NCBI GenBank assembly: GCA_914767885.1
Contig: CAJZBQ010000057.1
Coordinates: forward strand, 1,054,001 to 1,118,000
Source: Blepharisma stoltei
Taxonomy: Eukaryota; Ciliophora; Heterotrichea; Heterotrichida; Blepharismidae
Direction: 5' to 3'
DNA: 64,000 bases
Shown in pieces: positions 11,602 to 22,900 of this stretch. The notes under the pieces are model-generated. The model saw nothing but the letters and a program-made list of their open reading frames with translations. It had not been told where the DNA came from and did not search any database. Made by a program: the position numbers and the translations under genes. Numbering within the stretch: position 1 is the stretch's first letter; the number at the start of each line of letters is the position of its first letter.

Positions 11602-12147
11602 TTAATTTTTTGTATAAAACCCAGCAATCGCCAATCTATTTGAATAATTTGGTAAAAATTCGTCATGTTGATTTTCCCATCCTTCATAGTGTACATACAA
11701 GTCTGAGTACCCCTCTCCACCAACCACAAGTTTAACCACTCCTTTCCTCCATATTCCCTCCTCATCTTTAATATCAATCTTTTCCCCCACTTTAACATTT
11801 TCCATTACTTTTGAATTTTCCTTTATTTCCATCCAAAACTTTTTCCTTGATAAATATTTAAAAATTTCATTTTTGTCTATTAAAGATACAATAATTTCAT
11901 CTAGCATCAAGTTTGGGTAAAAATCAGTTTTTTTGATATTTCTATTACAAATTGGGCAATTCTAAATAAAATTTACGTCATTTTCAAGTAAGTGCTCAGT
12001 GATACAGACTTCACAAAAAGTGTGGCCACATTCTACGGTCGCGTTTAATACAATTGGCTGCTTGCATAAAATACATGTAAAGTTGTAAGGAGAAAAATAA
12101 TATTTCGAGGCAAAAATTTCGCTCATAAATTCCTTGACTTTTTGCAT
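11602..12147 (-). CDS. RING-finger protein with Tudor/chromo-like C-terminal domain
   Basis: 176 codons with one 15-nt intron. N-terminal RING: CILCKQP, CGHTFCEVC, then after the intron NCPICNR, giving a full C3HC4 set (about residues 22-68), so probably an E3 ubiquitin ligase. The C-terminus has VKVGEKIDIKDEEG and DLYVHYEGWENQHDEFLP, the pattern of Tudor-knot/MBT-type barrels. The combination suggests chromatin or methyl-lysine-linked ubiquitination; that is inference. Confidence 0.85.
11962..11976 (-). other. 15-nt intron
   Basis: On the minus strand GTAAATTTTATTTAG. Removal completes the second zinc pair of the RING (ND-NCPIC); retention gives a stop. Confidence 0.9.
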
Positions 12148-12187
12148 GAGGGGGGTTATTGATTATTTAATTTCAATTATACTTAAT

Positions 12188-12838
12188 CTAATGACAGCAA
12201 CCTTTTTTCTTTTTTGGGGTTTCAGTGATTAAGCTTTTCCCTTTTAGAGTTCTGTCAACAAGGTCTCGTGAGTGCAAGCTTTCTGCGAGACTCATTTTTA
12301 CTATAATCATTTTGCTTACAGCTTCAAAAAGTTCATTCACTCCTTCTCCACTTTTAGCGGAAGCTTCTAAAAATTCGCATTTTGAGCTTTCAGCGTATTT
12401 TTTACCCTCATCATAGCTGACTTCTCGCCCTTCAGCTTTATCTATTTTATTTCCTACTAAAAGTACATTTTCTATACTTTCTATTGAATTATTTTCTCTG
12501 TAATCATTGATTCATATTTTTACATTATCAAAGCTTTCCCGATTGCATATATCATATACAGCCACGCAGCCATTTGAAGACCTAAAATAACAATTTGTAA
12601 TAGGCTTGAACCTTTCTTGTCCAGCAGTGTCCCAGACTTGAAGCTTTACTTTTTTATTGTCAATTATCAAACTTTTGATTTTAAAATCTACCCCAATAGT
12701 GCAATTATAAGCTGTTTCAAATTCTTCGTCTACATACTTGGAGAGAAGGGAGCTTTTGCCAACTGCAGCATCCCCAATGAGAACTACTTTTACTATATAA
12801 TCAAAATCCCTAAAGCTCTTTCTGGCTGGGTTTTCCAT
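12188..12838 (-). CDS. Rab-family small GTPase
   Basis: 216 codons, no insert. G1 GDAAVGKSS, switch I TIGVDF, G3 WDTAGQE, G4 VGNKID, G5 EASAKSG, C-terminal GCCH with a di-cysteine for prenylation. The Trp after NVKI is TGA. Regulates vesicle traffic; subfamily not assigned. Only 40 bp separate its stop from the RING gene start. Confidence 0.93.
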
Positions 12839-12967
12839 GAGTTAGATTATAGCATTATCCATTTTAAGTAAATATGAGATAAATAAACATAAAAATATAT
12901 AAATTAATTTGAATAATTACTGTAGGAACAATTTAATTTAAAAAATAAAAGATTATTTCGATTTTCG

Positions 12968-13767
12968 TTAAGTTTGCCAATTGTCGTTTTTTGTCATTTG
13001 GTCTTCTATAATACCTTCAATCATCAGAAAATGATTTGGCCCAAACTCCCATTTCAAGTTATTTCCTTTTTTGCATATATATTTGTATTCCAAGGTTCCC
13101 ACCTTATCTTTTTCAATTGGAAGAGTCCCTTTCCATATATTCCCTTCACTCCATTCTAATTTAAAAGCATGCTGTGGGTTTCAATTGCCGATTTTTTCGT
13201 GGTTTCCACATACCCAAATTGATTCCCCAAAGGAAGTTTTGTAATTTATATGAAAATGAACATCAGATGTATGTTTTTCGCTAAAATCTATCTCTTTACT
13301 CCCCCTCTATAGCGAATAAAAACCATTGGAAAAATACCTATTTTTTGGGTTAATCTACCTCTATAGCTAGCAAAAATTTATTTTATTATAAAATTTTTTT
13401 ATGATATTCAAGGATATAAGTTATAAGTGATAATTATTATAATGAAATATCTAGCTAATTCTGTTTAATTTTAAAAATAAGCTTGCATTTTAAGACATAA
13501 ATTTTAAAAATTAATTAAAAAATTAGTTCCTCTTCATAAGCGAACAAATATATTTGTTCGCTAACAGAGGGTGAAATTAGCTTGTAGTTTTCCAGCTTCA
13601 GTATAGTGTTCTTTTCTTGGAGCATTCGTTGTTTCGGCTTCTTTGCTTTCTTCTTGGGTTTCTTCACGTGATTCTTTATGGCTTTCCTCATGAGATTCCT
13701 GGTGGCTTTGATGGATTTGCTTGGTTGTTTTCTTTCCTGATGTCTTATCCGATTCTGACGGCTCCAT
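12968..13767 (-). CDS. CBM20 (starch-binding) domain protein
   Basis: 172 codons after removal of 281 nt. The N-terminal third is charged and repetitive (SHQESHEESHKESREE). The C-terminal domain has VHFHINYKTSFGESIWVCG, LGNW-type GNWNPQHAFKL (Trp by TGA), W-x-G segment NIWKGTLP and YKYICKKG…WEFGPN, the CBM20 pattern. Likely binds glycogen or starch-like glucan; no catalytic domain is present. Confidence 0.88.
13299..13579. mobile_element. Family A MITE-like IES copy 3, TTA duplication
   Basis: TTA at 13296-13298 and 13577-13579. More diverged copy (ends CTCCCCCTCTATAGCG and CGCTAACAGAGGG) with the family core tgataattattataatga and ctaattctgtttaatttt. Removal joins …KLQAKEIDFSEK… in the CBM20 gene. 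Confidence 0.8.
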
Positions 13768-13939
13768 TATAAATGAATATATTTTTTAATTTAATCCATT
13801 AAAATGATCAAAGATTATTATGTCTCAGAATTGCTACAGCTTAAACCTTATACATTAAAATGATATTTTATCCAAAAGTTTTCGGTTATAAAGTTATAAA
13901 TAAGCAGAATTCTTGATTATTTTGATAAAACATTATTAA

Positions 13940-14246
13940 ATCACCCCCTTTAAATTGGAACAAATTATCGAGGTAAATTTTCCATTTTTGGAATCCCATT
14001 AAAAGAGAAAATATTTTTTAAGGTGAAATAATAATATCTATGCAAATAGCTTAAATACCTAATTTCATGCACGCTAATTATCAACAAAATTTATCTATAC
14101 TTTGCTCAAATTGAAAGGGGGGAATGTAATTAGAACAAATTTAAACGTAAATTCTATTTAATTAATATTTCTGAAAAATTTAAATATTCCATATAAATAC
14201 GTTTTACTATAAAAATTAACTTGTTTAAATTTAGAAAGAGGAGTAA
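13940..14246. repeat. Probable family B element (CCCCCTTTAAATTGGAAC), intergenic
   Basis: Ends resemble the element at 27149: ACCCCCTTTAAATTGGAAC on the left, and AAATTTAGAAAGAGGAG on the right, with an internal AAATTGAAAGGGGGGAATG. TAA at 13937-13939 and 14244-14246 would be the duplication. No gene spans it, so no frame test is possible. The rest of 13768-14395 is AT-rich with nothing recognised. Confidence 0.45.
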
Positions 14247-14407
14247 GGCGAAAGATATTTTGATAATGGAAAATTTTCAAATTTTGATATCAAATATTTA
14301 CTCTAATTAGCGATAGTTCAAAAAATTATCCACATTTAAATCAAGATAGATTTGAATACAAATAATAAAGTTATTTGTGAAAAATACGCTTGATATTTAT
14401 TACTTAT

Positions 14408-14906
14408 TCTTAACTTAGATTGTTATCAAGTAGCTCCGGCCAGCCATGTCAGCTTTTCACACCCTTTCTTCTTACAAGTCCGATTCCACTCTCTAAAGGC
14501 ATATTTTGCTCCCTCTGGACGAGTGCTTGCACAGATAAAGACGTTAGGTCACCTTGCCCCACGCCAAAAGGGTTAATTTTTCAAAAATTCAAAAGTAATT
14601 TTCTGGCTAGGCTATCGGCCTTAATTTAATTTGCAACCCAGGGCGAAACTCTTGATATCGCATAGAGAAAATGCCCGCTAGGCCAAGTGAACGCGCCCTA
14701 ACCTTGCTGAGCTATCCCTTTCCAAGTTCAAAGTTCCATCTTCCCTCTAGGTAAACCTTACCCTGAATGTGAGCTTGCGGTATGTCAGCCTGACATTGCA
14801 CTCACCAGACCAAGAAAAACACTCTCTCCGTACGCTGTTCTCCCTTTCGCAAGGTCCCATACTCTCATCTTGCTGCAGGTGTTAAGAGGCATGCCACTTT
14901 TAATTT
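14408..14906 (+). mobile_element. SINE-like retroposon R2, intergenic
   Basis: 12-bp duplication TTTATTACTTAT at 14396-14407 and 14907-14918. Body shares blocks with R4, R6 and R10 (CCCTTTCCAAnTnC, the preceding cca/atcTCCCTCTAGGTAAACCTT block, GGTGTTAAGAGG, CACTTTTAAT near the 3' end). GC-rich against AT-rich surroundings. Confidence 0.75.
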
Positions 14907-14918
14907 TTTATTACTTAT

Positions 14919-15439
14919 CCAAAATTAAACATATCCAAAAAAATCCAGCAAGTTTTTTAGCCTAAATTTGAGTTAAAAAATTATTTTGTGAAATATTTTT
15001 GAGCGAATTTATTTCTAATAATTTTTTTATTATGAGTTCAATTTTTATTAAACATTATATTTTATTGCATGAAATTACCACAATTTTAAAGCTGCATAAA
15101 AATATCAGCAAAAGCAAACTGTCTTAATTCAGTCTATTGCATATAATAATTCGTATACTGATTAGATGTGGCATCTCCATCTATCAAATATGAGCTTGGC
15201 CAATTCATCAATATAGGTCTTCCTACCCAAAACTTCATCAAAAATTTCTTTATGCGGCAAAATAATCCAAAAAAAATTTTTTATAAATTTTAGTATTCCC
15301 TCTTATTCAGCCACAATCTTTATTTTCTTAATTCTTAATTTCCAGCCAGCCCAAAGTCTTCAAATCTTCACATTTATTACTGTACATGCTGAAAAAATGA
15401 ATGGCATTGTCATCGAGCATAAATCAATAATTAATATTG
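14919..15439. other. Gap, 521 bp, nothing seen
   Basis: AT-rich DNA before the CDPK start. No frame, terminal repeat or duplicated motif recognised; presumed promoter region in its right part. Confidence 0.35.
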
Positions 15440-17294
15440 ATGGGCTGTTGTACATCAAAGAAGCCAGATAAAAATTCCAATTCGCCCGAAATCATTATCA
15501 CGACTAATAAAAACATAGAAAAAATTGTATTTTCCGCTAAAACCCCTAACACTAGATCAGTTACCGTTCATGAAGTATCTAAAATCAGAAGATCTTCACA
15601 TGTAGCACATAAAAATGGGCCTATCGAAGAGTACTTCAATGTATTAGAAAAAATTGGGTCTGGAGGGTATGGGAACGTTTTTAAAGGGACTGATAAGCAG
15701 ACAGGTTTTTTTAGAGCTTTAAAAAAAAAAAAAAAACTATTTTTTTATAATTAAAAAAAAAAATAAATAAAAATATTCCGAAACCTTTAAAATGCATCAA
15801 AAAGAACAAACTCAAAAACACAAACCTAATGAGCGAGGTTGAACATCTACAAGAACTCGTAATCATAACTCAGGATCATCCAAACATCTTAAGAGTTTTG
15901 GAGGTGATTGAAGATTCGGAGAATTTTTGAATAGTTACAGAGCTCTGCAAAGGACCTAACCTCTTTGAAAAAATCTCGAAATTCGAAATATTTAGCGAAA
16001 ATCAAGCTGCGGTGTACATGTATGACATTTTGTCAGCACTGAGCCATTGTCATAAGGCAGGGATAATCCACCGTGACATTAAGCCAGAAAATTTGCTTTT
16101 CGAGACCAGCAACGAAAATTCAGTCTTGAAAATCATTGATTTCGGGACATCACGTAAAATAACTGAAGATATAAAATGTACAGAACTTATAGGGACTGTA
16201 ATTTTAAATTAGCCATATTATGTCGCCCCAGAAGTGCTTGAAGGTGCCTATGATGAAAAGTGTGACCTGTGGAGCTGTGGGGTTATTTTGTATATAATGC
16301 TTTCTGGATACCCTCCTTTCAATGGGTTGAACACTGGGAAAATTTTTAAAAAAATTAAGCATGCTTTATACACGTTTTCTAGTGAAGAATGGCAAGGGAT
16401 TTCTGAAGACGCCAAAGACCTCATTTCTAAACTTCTTCAAAAAGACCCGAATCAGAGACTCAGCGCAGAAGAAGCGTTGATGCACAAGTGGATCAAAAAA
16501 AGATCTGACACTAAAAATTTCTCTGTGAATTCCAGCACCATAAGCCATTTAAGGCATTTTAACTCATCTTGCAAGCTAAAAGTGTCAGCTTTAAGCTATA
16601 TAGCGAATCATTTGAGTACATTAGAAGAAATTACTGAAATAAGGGAACTATTTTTAAAGCTTGATCTCAATGGAGATGGCAAACTTACTTTCCCAATTAT
16701 CATCATGAAAAAAATCCTCAAAAAAATTAAATAAAAAATAAATTAGTTATATAAGGAAGGAGGAATTAGCAGAGAAGAACTCAAAAAAGGCTGCAAAGTC
16801 CTTGGACTCAATAAAGCAGCAGAAATTGAAGATATAATGGAAAGATGCGATGCAGATGGAAATGGGTATATTGATTATACGGAATTTATTATTTCTACCA
16901 TGGATTGGGAGAATAAGTTATCAATGGATAAGCTTACTCCTCCATTTAAGGAAACAAATAAGGTGATAATTTTATTTTAAAAAAATAGATTAAAATTATA
17001 TATAAAGGAACTATTTTAAAATAGAACCAATATATTTTTCACTAGTCTTAAGGAGGGTAATTTTCCCAATGTTTTTTCTCGCTCTTAAAGGAATGGAGGG
17101 TTAGGGAAACGTTTAAAGCTTATGATACTGATGGGAGCGGAGCAATCAGTGTTGAAAATTTAAAAAATTTTTTTGCAAATGACTTAAGTTTAAATCCTGA
17201 AGATTTTGAAGAAATGCTGAGGGAGGGAGATATCAATGGGGATGGAATCATAGATATTGACGAGTTTATGCAGGTTATGAACTTCACGACTTAA
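15440..17294 (+). CDS. Calcium-dependent protein kinase (CDPK)
   Basis: 512 codons after removal of 68, 66 and 167 nt and one 15-nt intron. ATG at 15440 (MGCCTSKK: N-myristoyl Gly, palmitoyl Cys). Kinase: [60 protein letters not shown]. Then a junction helix and EF hands: DLNGDGK (disturbed by an IES join), DADGNGYIDYTEF, DTDGSGAISVENL, DINGDGIIDIDEF. Ca2+ binding to the EF hands relieves autoinhibition in this family. One catalytic-loop-proximal Trp (ENFWIVTE) is TGA. Confidence 0.93.
15722..15789. other. Short AT-rich IES, 68 nt, TA pointer
   Basis: TA at 15720-15721 and 15788-15789. Begins with a 15-A run. Removal joins RAL-KCIKKNK directly after the ATP-binding lysine region of the CDPK. 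Confidence 0.85.
16198..16212 (+). other. 15-nt intron
   Basis: GTAATTTTAAATTAG. Removal gives LIGT-PYYVAPEV in the CDPK activation segment. Confidence 0.93.
16688..16753. other. Short AT-rich IES, 66 nt, TA pointer
   Basis: TA at 16686-16687 and 16752-16753. Lies in the first EF-hand loop; the TA join gives DGKLKEGGISREEL. An ideal EF loop would be DGGISREEL, so the true boundary may differ. Confidence 0.65.
16937..17103. mobile_element. Family B-like IES, 167 nt, TTA duplication
   Basis: TTA at 16934-16936 and 17101-17103; inverted ends CTCCTCCATTTAAGGAAAC and CTTTAAAGGAATGGAGGG (as read on +). Removal restores MDKLRETFKAYDTDGSG between EF hands. Confidence 0.85.
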
Positions 17295-17378
17295 GTCAGT
17301 GTATTGAATATATATACTAATCAATTTCTAATATAATAGTAAAATAATATAGGATTGAAAATTCTTATCATGCATTAA

Positions 17379-17761
17379 GTTAAAGGTATTCTGGCCAAAG
17401 CGGTAAACCCGCTAGCTGCTGCCCATCTTGGCTCTAAAATTTTGCCATTTGGGTTTCTGACCTAAAGCCTGCCCAAGGATAAGCTCCTAGGGCAGAGCCA
17501 CGGCCTGCAGAGTGTCCCTATAATCCCGATGAGAGACCATTATGTTACGCAAAACCTGTTAGCCCATCTGCCAGGGACAGGAAAGCCTTAAGAGAGTGAC
17601 AAAAATCCCCTGTTCAGCAAAAGCATCATCCCAAAACTGAAAACTTTAAAAAGGTTCAAAGGTCTGTTTTCAGCTTCATGATAATGGGCCCTACCTCTTC
17701 CTTAAAGAGTGAACCTGAGAGTTCGATTTCCGTCAATATCACCATTTTATTTTATCATTCA
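17379..17761 (+). mobile_element. SINE-like retroposon R3 with tRNA-like A box, intergenic
   Basis: Imperfect 14-bp duplication TTATCATKCATTAA at 17365-17378 and 17762-17775 (one mismatch). Near its 5' end TGGCCAAAGCGGTAAACC matches a tRNA D-arm / pol III A box; near the 3' end GAGTTCGATTTCC resembles a B box, though about 340 bp apart. Lies between the CDPK stop (17294) and the next gene; 17762-18016 shows nothing else. Confidence 0.65.
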
Positions 17762-18016
17762 TTAATGAATTTTTATATATAGAAAATTTTAAAAGGATTC
17801 GTAGGGAAAAATACCCAACAAATAATATCATTTTTGTTATTAAAATCCATGACGTTTTTAGGAACTCACTTATATAAATCAATAAAATTATATTAAATAA
17901 GCTTTGTCTTAAAAAAAAGAAAGAAAATCAAGCTATTTTAAATTGATGAAAAAGATCTATATCTATATAAAAATTTCTCAAATTCAAAATAAATTCTAAT
18001 CACTTAATCTAATCCT

Positions 18017-19096
18017 TTAACTTAAATATAAAGCTAAAGACGCTAAAGCTAAATAAACTGCGCTATCGTCTTCTTCATAACCAGGGTCAAACAATCCCAT
18101 ACTTTTCGCACAATTATCAATAACTCCTGATTGATAAAGAGCCCAGTAACTGAATTGTTGATTCATAAGAACCCAATGGTTATATTGATCATCCGAAATA
18201 GACCCACAAGCCCACAAAGTTGCTACATCTCCAATATGAGTTCTATCTTCCGCACATTTGCTCTCAGAATATTGCATATCTTCGTAAAGGCTTCCTATAT
18301 GGTCATAAGCCATAGACATATATGACGCACAATACCCAATTGAAGTGTTAGTTCCAGAACATAAGCAAGGCTCAGAGGCAATCACGTCGTCATAGACAAC
18401 ACTTTTATAGGTACAAGTGTGGCCAATTCTGCATTGGTAAGGAGGTCCTAAAAGTTTTCCATTAGCATAGACCTTGATAGCATCACAGTACCCGTTAGAA
18501 GTTAAATAATTGCTCACACAGAATTTTGCATCATCAGCTTGCTCACTATAATAGATGCTGAAAAGCTTGGTGCATTTCTTTTGGTTACAGCCATAGCCAA
18601 TGTCGCATTCATAGTCCTTTGTGCATGCTGAGCCTTCAGATAAAGTAGTTTTGCAGTATCCATTGCTAGTGCTAGTTAAGTTATAGCAATATGAGCCAGC
18701 CTTACAAATGCTATGTGAATCGCAATAGCTGTTATAGGCATGTGGTTCACATATTCCATCAGTGCAGAAGCCTGACACACAGTTCCAATCTTGGCAGCAA
18801 TGATCGCCTGGGGCTTGAGTTTTTGTATAGGTGCTGTCGTTGCATAAGTCTACATAAGTTTTAAAGCTGTAGTTTACACAGGTCGAGTTTTTCCAGGTGG
18901 CTGAATAGGTAGAGAGTTGAGAATAGCTTGAGCATTGATAACCAGCTAGACATGGGCTTACGTTAACCACATTTGAAAGGACTTGGATACAGTAGTTAGG
19001 GTTGGTGTCAACACATTGTGTTGTTAGACAGCCATCGGAGTTGAGGGAGTAGGAAAATAGTGGAAAGGTTAGAAGGAGGAGTAGCGGATAGACCAT
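18017..19096 (-). CDS. Secreted Cys-rich surface protein, probably GPI-anchored
   Basis: 359 codons, no insert, no TGA. N-terminal signal peptide (MVYPLLLLLTFPLFSYS), about 35 cysteines in EGF-like spacing (DWNCVSGFCTDGICEP, CKAGSYCYN, CTKDYECDIGYGCN), many N-glycosylation sequons, and a hydrophobic C-terminus (AVYLALASLALYLS) after acidic residues, as in GPI signals. Cys-rich extracellular proteins of this type are common in ciliates. Ligand unknown. Confidence 0.8.
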   Translation of the reverse strand: MVYPLLLLLTFPLFSYSLNSDGCLTTQCVDTNPNYCIQVLSNVVNVSPCLAGYQCSSYSQLSTYSATWKNSTCVNYSFKTYVDLCNDSTYTKTQAPGDHCCQDWNCVSGFCTDGICEPHAYNSYCDSHSICKAGSYCYNLTSTSNGYCKTTLSEGSACTKDYECDIGYGCNQKKCTKLFSIYYSEQADDAKFCVSNYLTSNGYCDAIKVYANGKLLGPPYQCRIGHTCTYKSVVYDDVIASEPCLCSGTNTSIGYCASYMSMAYDHIGSLYEDMQYSESKCAEDRTHIGDVATLWACGSISDDQYNHWVLMNQQFSYWALYQSGVIDNCAKSMGLFDPGYEEDDSAVYLALASLALYLS

Positions 19097-19203
19097 TTAT
19101 TGATTTATAACTGAGGATTAGATTTAAAGTATGAAGCTAAGAAAAATAATTAAATTTAGATTAGATAATTAAAGAAACTATCTTTGAAGAGGTTGACTGG
19201 CTG

Positions 19204-19417
19204 GGCTCCATGTCAAATGACCGTGGATTTTTGACAGTGCATTTTTCATCGAAATCCATTTGGTCGAAAATTTTTGATAGTGTGGACATTTGGCCGAAAA
19301 TTGATGTTTTTTTTTTGGGTCAAATGTCTCACTATCAAAAATTTTCGATCAATTTTCGGCCAAAAATTTTTCGGTGAAATGGACACTATCAAAAGGCAAA
19401 GCCATTTGACCTGCACC
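19204..19417. mobile_element. Foldback MITE, 214 bp, 10-bp duplication
   Basis: TGACTGGCTG repeats at 19194-19203 and 19418-19427. Ends are inverted (GGCTCCATGTCAAATG against GGTGCAGGTCAAATG), and the interior is made of inverted copies of TCGAAAATTTTTGATAGTG. The remainder of 19097-19966 is AT-rich with no gene seen. Confidence 0.7.
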
Positions 19418-19966
19418 TGACTGGCTGTGTGATAAATGATTAAAGATGACATCCGTTTAAATTTTAGTTTATTAAATCTTGATGCTCTAATTTTATTGAG
19501 TGAATTTATGTCTAAGCAATATTAAATTTTTTCCACTGGCGATTTTGAAATTAAAAATTAACCGAGCTTAAAGCTGCCTTTCATAGTAATTGATAATCTG
19601 ATCATCTTTTATATTGAATTTGCAATCAATAAGATTTAAAGAATTTTACGATGATATTTTATTTAATAATAATTTATCCTTTGTTCTTGTATTGAAATCA
19701 ATATTAGATTTATTAAAAACTGATTTAATCTAAAATAAAATGGATTTTTTTCTCAGATTCGCACTTTTCATATAAAATTCAACTATTATTAGGCTATTCT
19801 AAAGTAAAATTCCCAAAAATTACAAATAAAAATGATGAATTTTCAGTCAGCAAATAATTCAAGATAAATTAAAAATAAATATTTATAATATACACCTTAA
19901 AACAATAATAATTTTCTTTATTATTTCTTTTCGATATCATCATCAGCTTAGCAAATGTAATTTTAA

Positions 19967-22900
19967 ATGTCATTTTTTCTGCTATTATTTTTCGATCAAG
20001 TTTTCTCATTCAATATCGGCTTCTACAACTTACTCCCCTACTCTCACACTACAGAAGACTGTATTGCTCTCGATATTTGACAAAAGATTTCTACTCAGCT
20101 AGGCATTTCATACACTATTATTAACTTAGCAAACGAAACCCAAGGAATTGATTGTGTAAACTCAGGGTCTTGTGATGCCTGCATCACAGGAATTGATAGC
20201 CAACTTACTTTAAGCTACCCTTTATTTTATGTAAAATCCATCTAGGACCGCGGCTTATTAGTAACAGTAGATAAAAGACCAGGATATGTCAGTAAATTTC
20301 TAGGGTGACCTGGAAAAAAAGTTCACGGGAGTTTTTTCCTGTATGGTTTTGCACCATTAAAATGACGGTAAAATTTCCTGGACTTTTTTTTCATGGAAAA
20401 AAGTACAATTGGAAGGCAAAAACCCATAGGGTAAAAAAGTTAACGGTTTTTTTTCACCATCAAACTATAGGAAAAAGTACATGGCTGAGACAAATATATT
20501 AATAGAAATGAATCCTAATAAATTGAGAAAGCATTGAATAAATTAAGATAAGAGTGCGCATTGTTATCAGCTTACTATATTATAATAATTTATATAAAAG
20601 GAATAAAAGAACTTCTTAGTGCATTATATCCTATGGTTTTTGTTAATTTGATTTTTGAAATAGGGTGAAAAAAACTCCCATTAAAATTTTCTACATATTG
20701 TATTAGAATGGATACATTGCTCAGAATTATTAATCATAAATATTTAATTATTAAGCAATAAAGGTCATTCTAATAACAAAGTTAATGGCTCAAAGACATT
20801 AAAGAAACACAGCAAAATAGTGTTATCAAAAATAATCTTAAAAACTGTATAAAAAAAGTTCATAGTAAAAAAGTGTAGGAAAAAAGTAAATTGTACTTTT
20901 TTCCTCCAAATTTTTGGTGAAATAAAGTACAAGTATAAAAAATGCATTTTCCTAGTTTTTTTTTAAAATAACCTGGAAAAATAGTAAAAATTCAAAAATA
21001 TACGATAGTGCATTGACAGAGGTTTACTGCATATATATTTTAATAATAAATATTAAATCTAAATGACTGACACTATTACTACTATTGCCCGAGCACAGGG
21101 AATTCCAATTAGAGCTTCTTCTGGTGAAATTATAACTGATCAATTAATTGAATTTGCAATTCATAATGCAGTTATTATTGAATCAATATGCTTAAGATTT
21201 CGTTTGAGTTTATTGCAAGTTTCAATTTTAATATATGAGTACAAAAAGCTTAAAGAAGAGCAAGCTAACCAAATTTCACAGAGTGAGGATCATGCCTATC
21301 ATGAAAATGCTATAAACGTGCAGGTAAACAATGATGCGGAAATTTCTGAACTTTTATAGCTTATAGATCCTTATGGATTCTTAGTGTAAAATAATATCAT
21401 TTCTTGTTTAGAATAATTCTCTTATTCTATTTTATCAAGGAGCATGCTATTAAAAAATATTTAAAGCTTACAATGTTAAATGAACACTCACTCTATACCC
21501 GCGCTAATTGAAAAAAGTTCAAACGACTCTGAAAGTTGTGAAGACAATGCAATGGGAGATATAATAGAAGAGGTTATTGAAATAAATAAAAAACTAGCAG
21601 ATATATCTATTAAAAGTCCAACAATGGAGCAAGAAATGCCACAAAGAATAATTGCTGAAAATCCATTCGCTCCCATTCGCAAAGGAAATCATAAATGCTA
21701 ATATAGTTAGCAAATTTACAAAGGGTAATAAATATCAATTTGAAAGTGTAAAAGAGTTTCAAGCATTTATTAAACAAAAAACCTTAGAATTTGATAAAGC
21801 TAAAATAAATGTTTTTAGCTCTAATTCTCAAAGACAGACTATTGTTTTTTATTTGTTATTTTTCTAGTAGTCATGCTAATGCATTGTTTCCATCGATTAC
21901 CCCATCAGAAAATTGCAAATTTAAAATGAAATGAAAATATGATAGCAATAATGCAAATTCTTATAGCTTTGAATGCATAGATATTTATGGAGAGCATAAC
22001 CATAGAGCTATACCTGAAACTGAATCACAGAGTTTAATAGAGTGTGAAATATTATCAGAGGAGATAAGAAATGAAGCCATAAAATACTATTATGAAGGAT
22101 TCACAGTTAAACAAATACAATTGATGGTAAATACGAATAATAGAACTAAAATATCAAAGAGTAAAATCGAAAATTTAACAAGCTATTATGCTAAGAAAAA
22201 TTTTAAAGAATTTACCTTTGAATCTTTAGTAGAAAGCAAGCTTAGAAATGAAAATTCTATCATTAATTATGATAGATTATCAGGAAGATTTTTTATTTTC
22301 AGATACAAAGAGAATCAATATGTGGAATCAATTAAAGGATGTAATCCTAGTAGACAGCACTTATAAAGTCCATATTGATTTTAAATGTGCAGTGTTTATA
22401 TTAACTGTTGACTCTAATGGATCTAATTATGTTTTAGCAATGGCTTTATGCCAAAAAGAGACTAAATCTGATTATATTTGGATCTTTTCAAATTTTATAA
22501 TGCACTTTCAGCGCCCAAAAGTTGTTTTTGCAGATAGAAACAATGCTCAATATAAAGCTCTTTCAAAATTATTTACTACTTCAAAGGTGATTTTTTGTTT
22601 ATGACATTTACAAAGAAATGTAATTTGCTACTTAAACCAGTTTAATATCAATTGGGAAGAGTTTAAGAATAATTGATGAAATTTATATTATTCTAAAAAT
22701 GATAAAGATTTTAGTAAGAAATGAAGGTCATTGCTGCTTGAATATCCTCAATTAAAAAATTGTAATGCATTCTTAGAGCTGGAAAAAATTAAAATCAAAT
22801 TGGGTACGATATGATTGTCTTAAATTTCCAACTTTTGGCATCAAGACGACTTCGAGAATTGAAAGTTTCAATTCGCTAATTAAAAGATCTATTCGAGCTA

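Noticed and set aside
17389-17750. Functional tRNA gene
   Set aside because: A- and B-like boxes are about 340 bp apart and no acceptor stem or anticodon arm was found.
20231-20245. In-frame TAG in the receptor gene as a sense codon or readthrough
   Set aside because: It is the end of a perfect 15-nt GT-AG intron; other genes use TAG and TAA as stops.
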